Shown: positions 34,701-45,786, counted from the stretch's first letter. The stretch: 64,000 nt of DNA from Sipunculus nudus (GCA_026874595.1 CM049316.1:67730676-67794675); one strand, 5' to 3'. Numbers and translations are program-made. Notes: generated from the letters alone by a model not told the origin.

Positions 34701-37700
34701 ACATGAGTCCTGTGTCAATACAGAAACCTCATTAGCATCTCAAGTACATTGTTCAAGTACCATAAATTCTCCACTATAAGCTGCATGTCTATTAAAAGCC
34801 TCAACCAGACTTTTCCATATCCTGTCTGTGATGGCCTTGTTAGATAAAAAGAAAAGGGTAAATGAAATCGGGTCTTGTATATTTTGTATCTAAAAAATCA
34901 AAGAGAGTTTCCACTTGTTTCATACTACATTGGATTGGCTTCAAATTGATAAGATTTTACTTGCATCCTGCCTTTATACAAAACAATTAATACACTAAAG
35001 CTAAGATTCCTTATGTATGGAATGAAGATCCGGCATGCAGAATGTGGTATTGATTAAATAAATAAGGTAAGATTTCTTATGCATGGATGCGGAATGCATA
35101 TCTGGCAAAGTGAATCACTACATGTAGCGATTTTGCAAGTTCTGCATGGTATCCAAGACCTACACAGAGAAAATGTGTATGTTGTCCTGCCAGTACATAT
35201 GAAACAGATTCAGCATTCCCAATTCCTTGCATATGGAATATTAACTTAATATATTGTCTATAGATTCCTAAATGGTGATATCATGAAGACGCTGAATAGA
35301 GAAAATCACAAAGTATTAAACTGACAAATATGAAGCCAACTATAGTGTTTATATTTAATATATATGAATATTCCAGACGAGCAATCTCCAGCTCTAGCGT
35401 TGATGGAGTCTGCGCTATGCTGAATCACGCAAGCTCGGTGCTGGAGCAGGACTTCCGTGAGGTGCTGTTCAACAGGCTGCGACAGGGCTTCCCCTCGGGC
35501 TTTGACTTTTCTCATGCTTACAACCTGGTCCAGTCCAGTATACAGCAGGGAAAACTGCAGAGTAACGATACAGAGAAAGCTAAAGCCATGTTCCTGGTAT
35601 GTATGGGTTCACCCAGAGTATATAGGTTTTCACATCTTTGATATTAGTTTAACATGAGACCCTGTCCTTTGTGTGTTGTTTACTATTTATAGTTCACTGT
35701 ACTTCTTGATTTTGCAAAACACTTAAATGCTAGGGTGCTCTATGGCAAAACTATAGCATGTCTAGAATATTTCTGGATTAAGTTTTCCATTAGCATTTGT
35801 TACTGCATTTGTTAATCATATGTTACAAATGTTGACAGACAACTTTGATTCATGCATAAAATATACAATTATGAGCCTTAGGTTTATATTTTTTAATTTT
35901 GTGCATAGATTCACCTGTTAATTTCTCTCAGCTAGTGAATGAATGAAAAGTTGAATCCCATCAAGTAGAATGATAGTTTTGGAACTTTTTTATCTCACTT
36001 TCATCGGTCTCACTCTTTTGTTTCCTTTTTCTCTCAGAATTTGTCTTTATATTCTATCACATTTTCTGAGCAATATGAAACATGGGTCACCTTTTACTTT
36101 GTTTCAGACAACTCTGAATAATTCTGAAGTTAGTGCTGAATACATACAGACTTTAAAGACTAATTTAGAGGTAAGTGCTCCACACTGTGATGATTTTAGA
36201 ATTAATAAAATAATATTATATAATATAACTTATAATAAGCATTATTAAGAAATATTTGAAATAATCATATCACATTGTGATACGTGTATCTCAGGTGACA
36301 CTGTATATATAACACTGCACAAATATAATTCCAGTTGTGCCTGTATGGTGAAAATGGTGTTTGGCACAAATTGGTTCTAACACTCACTGCGTTGATGCCA
36401 GTAATACAATATGGGGAGGGGGGAGCTTTCATTGGTTGCTTTGTAATTGCACGCATTTACCATCATAAGTCTTAAGTGCAGTTTTAAATTGAAGTGCTGT
36501 TACAAAAAGAAGAAACACCGTAAATCATATTCTGCTGATGCTTTCAGGAAGAAGTTGGAAAGTTATATGGCCAGGTTGGAGAACAGAGCAAGGCAAAGTT
36601 AGAGGTAAACAATTATTGTACAAGACAGAGTATTCATGGCCAACCCAAGAAATTATCTAAATAATTTTAATGTTTATGGAAACTGAGAAAGTGTATAATA
36701 TACATCAGGTGAGAAAAGTTTCAACAGACTTAAGTATTCATACTTCTTAGTTTATGCTTGTTTTACTAGAGATTACGGGTAGTCCCTGTGTGTGTTGGTT
36801 TCATGATAATCAGAGCCTCTGTGTTGAGTTTGCATCTTTTTCTTGATGCTAGGTTTCTGTGTAATATTTGTAATTTAGGGCCCTGTTTTGGTAACTTGAC
36901 AACAAAATTCTGAAATAAAACTTCTTGGCTAGGAGTTGATTTCTTTTTGCAAGTAAATTAGGGCACGTTTTGAAATTTTGTGAAATACTGTTAAAGGCTA
37001 ATTTGAATATGTAGGGAACTTGTCGTGAATATTTCCATACCTGAGTGCCACCAGTTTTTCTGTTCCTGTGTATGTGGCTTTGTAACTTGTAAATCACCTG
37101 AGGCTTGTTAAAACATACGGTAGCTTCATAATGTTTTAACTAATTGGATCTCCACATGAGGAATTGATGGCACCTCCGTCGGTGGTGTGGAGGTAAAGCA
37201 CAGGATAAAGTTTGGAAATTGTGAGTTCAAATCTCAGCAAAGGGTGGTGAATCTATTCATGGTGGGCCTCCACCAAGGGTGAAGCCATTTCACTCACAAA
37301 CGAATGTGCCTTTCAGGGGTTCCTCGGTGGTACAACCCAGCAATGGAGGTGATTATACACCTAGGGCGCCAGTGTGCTAAGTCACTGGGCTTGGTTAACA
37401 CCAGGATACAAAATGGAAAGAAGCATGCGCTTCTGCCCTGTCATGTAGTCCAAAGCTGGAATGGAAATCTGTAGATGCAAAAAGTTTATAAACTAGCATT
37501 TAAAATTGGAGTTGGTTACGTCAAACAAAATAAAAAGGAATTGATGGCAGTTATTAACAAGACAGTCATAAGCAAGCTCTGCATTTGGACACACCTCTTT
37601 CTGTCTGTCTGTGTGTCTGTGTATGTAAGTGCAGACGCACTAATATTTGGAAATATATGATTTAGTCTAAACACATTTACTGCCTCCATTTTAACGAAAT

Positions 37701-40700
37701 TTTCTGAACAACAGTTCTTTCAAATAAATCTAACATGAATACATAAGTAAATAATTAATCATTTCAGTCCTGCCTGGGTGACCTTGGTGCAGTTTCAGCC
37801 AAATTTAAAGATGTCCTTGAGTTTGGCTTCACACAACTTCATACAACTGCCGTCAAGCCTCGCATCAAACCTTGGGTGGAAACATTTTTGTCAACAAGCC
37901 ATAATTTACTTGAGGTGAGGTCAGGGATGAATTTTGCTCAGACATTTCATTTATTGTTAATCAGCTGGGTCAAACTCTCTCTTGAGTTTGCTTATGGGCA
38001 AAATACATGCATATTTAATAAGGTCAGAGCTCACAAGACTTCTTTGTGGTGTTGCCTCAATAACTTACAAGGAATATGATGGATTTTTATCAAACTCAGC
38101 AGAAATATTAATAAGTATAATATCACCTTCGTTCTATTTCTAGCAAATTCCACACATATAAGGTCAGAGGCCACCAAACTTTGGTGGCACCATGGTGACT
38201 AACCAAAAATCTTATGGTTTTTAATGTAACTAATTATGCATATTTACCAATAGGGTTTCTCACTTGAATAACATTCTCATAAAAAATTATGCATATTAAA
38301 TGAGGTCAGAATTCACCAGATACACAAGGGGCATATTATGCATCATTTGCAGTGCTCTAGTTCATGAGGGTGATAAATTCACTGGTGCACAAATTCTTCG
38401 AGATAATGTGTAGTCTTTACCACATTTTGATACTCTTTTTTGCAAGCCGCTCCACACTGTATAATAATTATACAAAATCTAGGTTTACAAATTTGATTCA
38501 CAAATTATAATGATGTTATTTTTATGCTTCAAACATTAAAAAAAAATACCCGCTGATGCTTAATATAAAAAAAAGATACCCACAGTTCAGTGGCAGATCC
38601 CGATGGGTATCTAGGGGTCTGTAAACCATCCCGCCCTTCGGCCAGGAACCATTATTTGAGGGGTTTAACCAATTTTTGTGACCTGGACTCCCCCCTCCCC
38701 CCCCCCATGCCCCCCCCTTTTCCAGACCAGTGGACCTGTTTCTTAGAATTTGTTTTGGTCTTCTAGACCCCTTTCCAAAATCCTTGAGATGCCCATACAG
38801 TTAAACCATGTGCTAGTATGGTTGGTTTCAAAATAATTGATAGCAAAAATGCCATTCATTGAACAGTTCCTGTATTTTGAAATCTGAGTGCTAAGAACAG
38901 ATATTGTGATTGTGGATTGTGTATATTTGTGTTGTGCAGTAAAAATTCTCCTTGCAATATGGGTATTCAGAATATCCATATAAACTACACATATGCATAG
39001 AGACAAATTGGAAACCCAGTTGAAAAAAAGCTGTCAACTGATTTGTGTGAACTGTTCATGGACAAAATACTATACATATTTCAAGTTATATGATGCACAA
39101 CCATTTATCCTAAATTTTAATTTTAAAAACATGTATAAACATGAATGAGGAATTTATAATTCATAGAATAAAAGCATTTATTTTTTTAATCACATGTAAC
39201 TGCTCACTGTAACTGAACCATATTTTGTAGTTTCACAGGTACAGTATTAACGAACACATGTTTTATTTTTCATCTTTCACTCTCATGTATTTGTTGTTTC
39301 TCTTCTTTTAGGAGGATTTCTCAAATTATGAGGCAAACGACCCGTGGGTACAAAATTTCATTGTCAACCTAGACAGCTTATCAGTTACATTTAAGGTGAG
39401 ACTACATATACCTTGCTATTTCAGTATTGGTATTGTATTCCTTTCTACAGTATGATAATAAACAAAATTTCATAAATTATACAGAAGTCTGATTTTTACA
39501 CTCCTCACCCAGCAGTTATACACTGCAGGCATTCCAAATCTCCTTTTGTTTTAAACAAGGTAAATCTAGTTGGATAAAGTTTTACTAACATACAAAGTTG
39601 TCACAAAACGCTTGAGATCTAAGAATTAATCCCTTCCCCCAACCTCTTTCTGCCAAAGGTGCTCAATGGGCCAAATAATTCACTTGTGTGGTATGTCTGT
39701 GCATCAGACGCAAGTAATCTGTTATTAACACACACACAGCAGCACCTAGGGATCAGCTGGGTCATTGCTCATACAACTTATTATAATGAAGCCACTTATC
39801 CTGGTGCCACACCAGGTTAAGAAAATAGCATTCAGGTTTTAACTGTCATGACTAATATTTTGGATACAAGCTTTACTAGAGGATCTGAACTAAATAAGAT
39901 GAAAAAAACACGCACGTGATGAAACAGCTGATTTCTATGCAACTAGAGAATGTTTTTTAACTGCTGCTTTGCATAGTAAGGTTCTCTGGGTCACACCACC
40001 AGGGTGGGCACACACAAACCCAGATGTTGCAAAGTGATATCAAAAGTCCAAATGCAGAGAATGAAATAGCGCAGGCACAGTTCCACAAGTAAATCAAAGA
40101 CTATGGTAGAATTAATTTTGTTTTATATTGTTTTAGATATTTATGAAATGTTCATGTTTTTACTATGACAGGATTCTTTGACGTCCTCTAACTATGACAC
40201 CTTGGTGAGCCACTTGACCAATGAGATTACAACACAGCTCGAAAAATGTGTCCTCAAGACATCATTTAACAGGGTAAGTCATCAGTTAAGGAAGGTACTA
40301 TGATGATAGAGCCAAGATAATACAAAATCACTACAACAGTTCTGTTCTAGCTGTGACAGACACCTCTGGTCATTTTACAAATATCAGGCTGATAATTATA
40401 TCTCCCCTCCTATGGGGAGGCTTCTGTGGCTCAGGACTCAAAGTCAGGAGATTTTGAGTTTGAATCTCAGCAGAGGGGATGAGATTTTTCCAAGGTTGGC
40501 CCCTACCTAGGGTGGGTTCTTTTGCAGGCTTAATGGGAAGGCCGTGATCAACGGCCGTGTTTCACTCAAAAAACAAGTGCGCCTTTTGGTTGTTCCTGGG
40601 TGGTATGACCCAGCAGTGTGGATGATTACAGACCGAGGGCCTGCTGGAAGAGTAGTCACTGGGCCTTGTTAACACCAGGATATAAAAATGAGAGGAAGCG

Positions 40701-43695
40701 TGTGATACTGCCCTGTCACGTAGTCAGAAACAGGATTGGAATTCTGTAATGTACATATACTTAATTAAGCTATCATTAAACAAATGGAGGCAGTTACCAC
40801 CAAAAAAATATTAAATAAAAACATTTGAAGCAGTCCATGTATTTTCCCTCAAATCTGGAGATGGGGATGGGGGCATAGGGAGGGGAGACATATTTTGCAA
40901 TTGCAAAAACAAACTCATTCTTGTTTTATATGCATGGTTCTTGAGTAATGGTAAATAATTAGTTGCACTCCTGTTGGAGACATACTGTTACACTTTAGTA
41001 GTCTGTGTCGGAGTAGGACGTAGCCCAGTGGTTACAGCATTCAGCTAGAGAGCATAAGATCCCTGGTTCAAATCCTATCAGTCCTTCAAGGCCAAAATGG
41101 TGAAATCTATATACAGCCTCAGAGATTCACTCCTTTTACTTCTGGATTGTTCCTAGCCTCATGCATATAAAACCTGAAATCCTGAAGGCTTAATAAAATC
41201 ACGTCATTCTTATAGTAAGGTTACCCTCATCCTTGATCAGTAAACAGGGCCATCAACAGGACATTGACCTATCCTTGACAATTTTTTTGGTCTTAAATAA
41301 GAGTCTATCTATATAAAGATTTACCTTTTTAATGAGGCATGACATATGTGCATGGTGTTAATATTTGAGAATTTTCTTGAGAAATTTTTGCAGATCACAT
41401 TGGAAAACATGATTGGAGACAACCCAGTACACCACATAAACCAAAATTTCCTTCAGGGCAAATGAATTCGTTTCTTAAATCCTTATAAGTGACTGCATGT
41501 GTTTTATTATAAAACATTTTTTGTATTTTTGCAGCTTGGGGGACTTCAGTATGACAAAGAGCTGCGATCTCTGGTCGGGTACCTTACATCCGTAACCACT
41601 TGGACGATCCGTGATAAGTTTGCTCGTTTAACTCAAATGGCTACCATACTTAACCTTGAAAGGGTAAGTACCCCCTTTATACAATACAAATTATAAATTA
41701 AATGATACAGCATGGTTATTATAGCACCGAAGTGATGTAGTTTGAAAACTATAGTTAATATTACAGTATTTCTTTAGTATTGTAAACTTAAAGAAGGAGG
41801 TGTCACATAGTGATTCTGTTTGTGTGTGTCTGTCTCTCTGTCAGTCTTTCTGTACAGTTTTTACCGTCTGTACGGTCTGTATCTCTGCCAATCTGTCTCT
41901 CATTCTCTGTCTCCCTCTTTCTCTCTCTCCCTTCTCTGTCTCACTCTCCCACTGTCTCTCTGTGTCTCTTTCTCTGTCTCTTTTTCTGTCTCTCTGTCTC
42001 TGTCCATCTTGTCTGTCTGTATGTCTCTCTCTCATATGTACGTATATTGGCCATTCAGTACTGTAGTTGATGATACTTCTTCATAGTACATGTACACTAG
42101 ATTCCAGTTTTCATACACAGCCATTTTCAACTTATTGTTGTGACAGTTTTGTCCGTTAACATCAACAGACTCCATACCGCTGGCCACAAGTAAGTTGATA
42201 GTGTCTGTGTATGAAAACTTTTATCTAGTATTCTTCTAACCCAGCCTTGTCCAACTATTAGGAGACATCTTCATAGTAATATATGGTAACGGTTGCACAG
42301 TCAGTATAATGTATAATATGCAAGTAGTTTGCACAATTACAGAATTACAGTAACATTACACTATCATTTGAATCAGATTCTGAATATTGTTTTATAAAAA
42401 TTACAAGTAAGATATAAAGTATTGCCATTGTGACATTAACTCAAATCCTGTATTGTCTGGTAACAAGCATTACACTCAGTATATCATGACCTGTATCAGT
42501 GACATGTCTTGCATAATAGCTGGATTACTTTAAGTGGAGATAGTGTTCATTGAATACATGTACAGGGCTCGACATAACTTTTGAAAGTACTTGCCTGACT
42601 GGGCAAGTAACTTCTAGCTTTTACTTGTCCTACATGAATTTTTACTTGCCCTATAAAAATTATTGTTTGTATTTAAGAACACAAACATACTTTTTCAGGC
42701 CTTTGGATAAATGTTTATGTTGGACCAACCTGCCTAGTTGGGCAATTAGGAGGTGACTTTAAGTTGCCCTCCCACTATTTTCTGGAACTTTCACTTGCCC
42801 CAGGCAAGCAGTTTATGGTTAATGTCGAGCCCTCATGTATATTTGATAACCATTATCTGCTGCAGGTTGGTGAGATCCTCGACTATTGGGGACCTAACTC
42901 GGGACCTTTGACCTGGAGGTTGACCCCTGCAGAGGTCAGACAGGTGCTCTCCTTAAGGTAAGAATCAACTAATGAAATAGATTAATAATATTCAAGTTGT
43001 AATAATTTCATTATGTTGTATGTTCAAATGGGAGAAAGAGCTTCTCTCTCAGCACATGAAAGGTTTCAAATCAAAAGCTGTCAAGCTTGCCTTATCTTCT
43101 TTTTCATTAATATATGCATTTTTGATATAATTTTTTCATAAATAATATCTAACAGTTATAAAAAAACTAGGAAAACAGTACTTCAGTCTTGGCATACAAA
43201 ATAAAAAAAAATATTGAATGCACCAAAAAAGCCAATTGTTGATTTTCATTCATACATGAAGTTAGGATATATTGGTGATATTTAAGTGATCCCAGTTTAA
43301 ATGAAGTTGATGTAGAAGTTAAATATTCTGTGTAAATCAAGGTAATTTTTCATGTGTTTTTTTTTGTATACCCAGTATAAATTTATATTTCAAATAAAGA
43401 AAATTAATGTTATTTTGCTGTTTCTTTTGCAGCAGCAGATATAAATGTTTGCAAATTTAGTATTTAGTTACTTGTAAAATGATATCAGATTCAAAATTGT
43501 ATGTGATTTTATCAGCTGTAACTAAGACCCTGTGGTATTAAATACGCTCAGATTGAGGTTATAAATATCTAACTAAATTTCAGTATGTAAATTTGTATAT
43601 ATTAAGTTGATTACAAAGAATTTCCAAACATTTAAATATTTATGTATTCCAGAATTGACTTCAGGAGTGAAGATATTAAAAGGCTGAAGTTGTGA
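16690..43695 (+). CDS. COG4: COG4, conserved oligomeric Golgi complex subunit 4 (complete, 21 coding exons)
   Basis: COG4 is a lobe A subunit of the COG tether on the Golgi. It supports retrograde intra-Golgi vesicle traffic and glycosyltransferase retention, and binds SNARE/SM partners. The 21 exons splice to 2283 nt, 760 residues plus TGA, close to the about 785 residues of human COG4; the N terminus is about 25 residues shorter. Recognisable blocks in order: [13 protein letters not shown] (about 88-103), ILDLKFC.DGVQ (about 112-122), [10 protein letters not shown] (about 200), [70 protein letters not shown]-like SNYEANDPW, and the C-terminal [14 protein letters not shown]...TIRDKFARL...[22 protein letters not shown]...[11 protein letters not shown]. 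Arg704 and Glu739 correspond to the human R729-E764 salt-bridge pair whose loss causes COG4-CDG. All introns are GT-AG. Confidence 0.98.
19742..19780. repeat. Strong hairpin inside pearl-like element 2
   Basis: ATGCTGTGAT-C-ACCAG pairs with CTGGT-ATCACAGCAT: 15 bp with one bulged C and an 8-nt loop. Confidence 0.75.
20199..20435 (+). mobile_element. Possible solo-LTR-like insertion within element 2
   Basis: A GC-richer block starts TGTCATGATTTTAG and ends AATATTTTGTGGACA. It contains a TTAAGA box, GAATTAAACC and AATAAAATA, as in retroviral-type LTRs. No target duplication could be found and the borders are uncertain, so this is weak. Confidence 0.25.
21891..22090. mobile_element. Long imperfect hairpin / fold-back element
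   Basis: Arms of about 74 bp (21891-21964 and 22017-22090) share ATGTATAGA-ACTGTCG, GATCAAAGGC and TTTGTTAATCTTTTGATG in inverted orientation around a 50-bp spacer. It lies in COG4 intron 1, about 200 bp right of pearl-like element 2. Confidence 0.65.
24427..24764 (+). mobile_element. MITE family A copy 2
   Basis: This copy has the best-preserved ends: TAAGGCCAAAATAAAA with TATGGTTCTCAGGCAC at the left, and GTGCCTGAGAACCATACC with TTTTTTTTGGCCTAA at the right. It lies in COG4 intron 4. The site of the G18 run in the copy at 12637-12963 is only GCGGGGGTT here. Confidence 0.7.
25415..25627. mobile_element. Fold-back element with nested perfect hairpins
   Basis: The outer arms CCATTTTGAATGTGAA (25423-25438) and their exact reverse complement (25592-25607) enclose a second, perfect 18-bp palindrome: AAACCAAATACTGAGCTG (25483-25500) and its complement (25506-25523), with a 5-nt loop AATTC. 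It lies in COG4 intron 4. Confidence 0.7.
26150..26745 (+). repeat. Dispersed repeat (TTTCATCAAATTCC...GGCAGAGG type)
   Basis: It contains AATTTCATCAAATTCCTGTCATGAC, split across AACAGACAAACC and CATGGCAGAGGTA, followed by a second terminal part (AACAGACAGATAAAC...CTCCACCTTCTTGCAGGTA). Related copies are at 30670-30925, 44700-44960 and 57720-57998. It lies in COG4 intron 5, ending just before exon 6. Confidence 0.5.
28984..29793 (-). mobile_element. Solo LTR (gypsy-like), antisense in COG4 intron 8
   Basis: An 810-bp block begins TGTTACAG and ends CTGTAACA, giving TG...CA termini within an 8-bp inverted repeat. It is flanked by the 4-bp duplication ATAT (28980-28983 and 29794-29797). On the minus strand it has a TATA box (TATATAAAGG, near 29503-29513) and an AATAAA signal (29141-29146) downstream, in LTR order. 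No second LTR, primer-binding site or pol reading frame is present, so it is a solo LTR. The superfamily is inferred from the 4-bp duplication only. Confidence 0.75.
30670..30925 (+). repeat. Dispersed repeat, same family as 26150-26745
   Basis: It shares TGTACATTTATGAATATTCC, TGAAATTTCGTGAAGTTCTG, TTCATGATTGTG and CCTGGCAGAGGCAAT with the copy at 57720-57998. It lies in COG4 intron 9. Confidence 0.5.
32226..32616 (+). mobile_element. MITE family B copy 1 (TIR TGTCCCCTGCTTCC)
   Basis: This 391-bp element starts TGTCCCCTGCTTCC and ends GGAAGCGGGGGACA. It has a CTGT tetranucleotide run near the 5' end and the conserved block TCTCACAAGATAAT. It shares its full length with 44985-45366. It lies in COG4 intron 10. 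Confidence 0.7.
35255..35350 (+). repeat. Fragment of the same repeat beside COG4 exon 13
   Basis: TATTAAACTGACAAATATGAAGCCAAC matches the 3' end of the repeat at 62978-63390. It ends about 25 bp before the exon at 35377. Confidence 0.45.
37172..37475 (+). mobile_element. tRNA-derived SINE, family 1 copy (COG4 intron 15)
   Basis: The B-box-like GAGTTCAAATCTC is followed by the same body as at 40410-40760: TTTCACTCACAAACGAATGTG, GGTACAACCCAGCA, TTAACACCAGGATA, TGCCCTGTCATGTAGTC. Confidence 0.6.
37925..38369 (+). repeat. Dispersed repeat paired with 7165-7500 (inverted)
   Basis: It shares AAGGTCAGAGNCCACCAAACTT, TATTTAATGAGGTCA and the terminal GGGCATATTATGCATCATTTG with the reverse complement of 7165-7500. 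It lies in COG4 intron 16. Confidence 0.5.
38588..38785 (+). repeat. Dispersed repeat (GGCAGATCCCGATGGG...CCTGGACTCCCCC)
   Basis: It shares AGGGGTTTAACCAATTTTTG, a GGACTCCCCC block and CCAGACCAGTGGACCTGTTT with 59990-60125. It lies in COG4 intron 16. Confidence 0.45.
40410..40760 (+). mobile_element. tRNA-derived SINE, family 1 copy (COG4 intron 18)
   Basis: The head has a B-box-like GAGTTTGAATCTC after TGGCTCAGGACTC. The body (TTTCACTCAAAAAACAAGTG, GGTATGACCCAGCA, GTTAACACCAGGATA, CTGCCCTGTCACGTAGTC) is shared with 37172-37475. Confidence 0.6.
41006..41300 (+). mobile_element. tRNA-derived SINE, family 2
   Basis: It has a clear split pol III promoter: A box TAGCCCAGTGG (about 41020) and B box GGTTCAAATCC (about 41067), spaced as in a tRNA. 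A non-tRNA body of about 220 bp follows. It lies in COG4 intron 18, about 250 bp after a family 1 SINE. Confidence 0.6.
41817..42034 (+). repeat. Pyrimidine microsatellite (TCTG/TCTC)n
   Basis: About 215 bp of GTCT/CTCT repeats, open in all three forward frames for compositional reasons. It lies in COG4 intron 19. Confidence 0.9.
42095..42230. mobile_element. Short fold-back element in COG4 intron 19
   Basis: CTAGAT-nnn-AGTTTTCATACACAG at the left is mirrored by CTGTGTATGAAAACT-nnn-ATCTAG at the right, about 24-bp arms in a 136-bp unit. A TCTTCATAGTA motif occurs on both sides. Confidence 0.5.
42564..42833 (+). mobile_element. MITE family C copy (TIR AGGGCTCGACAT)
   Basis: This 270-bp element has ends AGGGCTCGACATAAC and GGTTAATGTCGAGCCCT and internal repeats of ACTTGCCC/GGGCAAGT. 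Its right end is 32 bp before COG4 exon 20, so it abuts the acceptor region. A second copy lies at 14523-14781. Confidence 0.7.
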
Positions 43696-43826
43696 TGAAG
43701 ATTGACTGTGATATGTCATGATATGTTACCAAAGTTGAGGGTCCTACACTGCACAGATTATGTCTGACCACCGAGTTATAACTCGATGGTCTGAAATATG
43801 ATTGTTATATGTGAACTTTGTATGTT

Positions 43827-43887
43827 AATAAAAGTGTTTGCACTGTTGGTAAGACACTAAAAATATGACAAGTTGATTGACAATAAA
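43827..43887 (+). terminator. COG4 proximal poly(A) signals
   Basis: Two AATAAA hexamers lie at 43827-43832 and 43882-43887, 132 and 187 nt after the COG4 stop. The first is followed by a GU-rich stretch (GTGTTTGCACTGTTGGT). Either would give a short 3' UTR. Confidence 0.65.
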
Positions 43888-44199
43888 TGTTCTCTTTTGC
43901 AGTTATAGTACTCGTATGGCAATTTGTCTGTATTGGCTGCTTTGGTAAAACAGGTTTATATTAAGCAGGGAAGCACTTTGTAGCTTGTCTAGATCATACA
44001 CAATAAAAAAAAATATCCTGGACAAGCCACATTATGTCATTTTAAAAAGGCAGGTTTTATGAGGAACTAATGGGTGACTTTAAAGTATCAACATTTTGGA
44101 AAATTTTCATAAAATGTTTTCTGCATTCACATGACATTCCATAAGTTTAGGTAAACCAAAATATTTGTGTGTAGTGGCCTTAGGTATGAAGTTTTTTCG

Positions 44200-44505
44200 A
44201 AGGCCAAAAAATAGTATATGGTTCTCAGGCACAGCTCTCGTCAATTTTAACCCCCTGCATAAATAATTTTTTTTTTATTTTTGACTTTCAAGAATATAAA
44301 ATAATACAATTTTGTTTTGATTTCCTTTGTCATGTAGTGCTTGTACCTGTTTAGCAAAAATATTGGTTATTTTCATGCCTTTTCCCTGATCAAATGCCTT
44401 TTTTATCGAAACATACAAAAAAAGGTAAAAAATAAAATATCTCCCGCCCACACTGGTGTCTGAAAAAAGTGACTGAGAAGCATACCTTTTTTTTTTGGAG
44501 GCTAA
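44200..44505 (-). mobile_element. MITE family A copy 3, inverted
   Basis: Both termini match the family A ends (AAGGCCAAAAAA...ATGGTTCTCAGGCAC; GAAGCATACC...GGAGGCTAA). The internal sequence matches the other two copies in reverse complement. It lies about 500 bp beyond the COG4 stop. Confidence 0.6.
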
Positions 44506-44699
44506 ACACTAATTCTTTTAGTGTTTGCTCACATGAATTAAATGAAAACCTCATCACAAATCAATTTCCTCATCATAAAACCTAATATATGTGCAAAATT
44601 GTAATCAATTAAGATTGATGGTCAGATCATTTTGCACCAACTGACTGATGATTGATTATGATTGATCAGTGGCCTCTGACTGATATAAAGGATAATTCA

Positions 44700-44960
44700 C
44701 ATCCAATTAGAAATACAGTCTAATAAATGCAAGTCTCTGCCATTCACATATTTGGCCCATATTCTCAGGTTTATTCATGCTTAAGCAACCATAGATTTGT
44801 GAATATTCCTTGATGACATTCCTTGATCCAGACCATGTGCCAGATCCACAGTAAAATGTTATCAATTCTTCACTGGATTTTTCCTGAAATGCCCTGAAAA
44901 TTTCAAAGAGATTCTGTCCATGATTGCTTGAGAAACAATGGAAAGGCAATGATATCTTTG
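44700..44960 (+). repeat. Dispersed repeat, same family, 3' truncated
   Basis: It is collinear with 57720-57998: ATTCACATATTTGGCCCATA, TTTGTGAATATTCCTTGA, GCCAGATCCACAG, GCCCTGAAAATTTC. The terminal GGCAGAGG block is missing. Confidence 0.5.
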
Positions 44961-44984
44961 TTTATGAAAATAATGCATTATTAT

Positions 44985-45366
44985 TGTCCCCTGCTTCCTT
45001 TCAAGGAATGAGGGACATTGATTTGGCTTTGTCTGTCAGTCCCTCTGTCTGTCTGTCTGTCTGTCAGGTTTCAGTTTCCGTGCAATAACATTCCAATATT
45101 TTACCGTATTTCATTCAAATTTGGGTCAGTGATTGCTCTCATGCTTACCTTGGCTGGTATAGGCTTTGAAGTGTCTGTCTCACAAGATAATTATCCAATA
45201 TGATATTTCATTTTTTATATGAAGAATCAGCACATTTAGTTTTACTAATCCCCAAAAGGTGTCGCTTGAATTTTTTTGCAGTTACTGCCAGGTGCTGCCA
45301 TTTTTTGAGCAAGGTTAAAACTATTTGTACTCATTCACCACGACTTTAAAGTGGAAGCAGGGGACA
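44985..45366 (+). mobile_element. MITE family B copy 2
   Basis: This 382-bp element has perfect 14-bp terminal inverted repeats TGTCCCCTGCTTCC / GGAAGCAGGGGACA and is collinear with the copy at 32226-32616. Confidence 0.72.
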
Positions 45367-45780
45367 TAATTCCTTGAATTTGCTTGTTATGTTTAATGAT
45401 TTCTTTGGAAGGGCTGAGACAAGTGTGGCATTTGGAAATAATATTTCCCCAGTTTTGAGCCATAAAAGGTAGCAGGGGCGAGTCCACAGAACAAATATTT
45501 AATTTATTTTGTGTTGAAGTAAGCTTTTGAGGCATTATTGTGGGGAGTTCACTGACTGGTTACTATGGTAACAGCCCAAATATGTATGAGGTTCTAGAAC
45601 GGTCACATTTATTTTTCCAAGTTAACTGAGTCATGTGTAAGAACACAGGACGACATATATGAAACAGCATTCATGTACAAAGTTGTTGAATTGATGTATT
45701 TTTGTATCTTGTATAAATATCTGTTTTGTGATCGATATATTTATGTATGGAATGGAAGATGGGTGTAAGATATTGCGATG

Positions 45781-45786
45781 AATAAA
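45781..45786 (+). terminator. Possible distal poly(A) signal
   Basis: AATAAA is followed about 25 nt later by a strong GU-rich block (TGTGTTTTGTGGTGTTATGTG region, 45808-45832). It could terminate a roughly 2-kb COG4 3' UTR that would include MITE copies, or belong to an unrelated transcript. Confidence 0.35.

Larger units (their letters stand above)
16690..43695 (+). other. COG4: COG4 exon table
   Basis: Coding exons: 16690-16797, 22947-23029, 23382-23496, 24246-24347, 25769-25841, 26763-26956, 27414-27570, 28063-28225, 30139-30235, 31737-31785, 33256-33374, 34076-34161, 35377-35596, 36108-36170, 36548-36604, 37768-37914, 39312-39395, 40172-40273, 41535-41663, 42866-42957, 43653-43695 (includes TGA 43693-43695). 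Intron 1 is the longest (6.1 kb) and carries an inverted pearl-like element. The 49-bp exon 31737-31785 encodes an acidic linker ([16 protein letters not shown]) in a poorly conserved segment. It is kept because AG/GT sites and phases fit both neighbours. No alternative exons are evident. Confidence 0.93.

Noticed and set aside
40290-40395. ATGATGA followed about 85 nt later by CTGA in COG4 intron 18, a possible snoRNA
   Set aside because: No closing stem around the boxes and no plausible rRNA guide.
41800-42086. Three overlapping Leu/Ser/Cys-rich open frames
   Set aside because: Pyrimidine microsatellite lacking stop codons; not coding.
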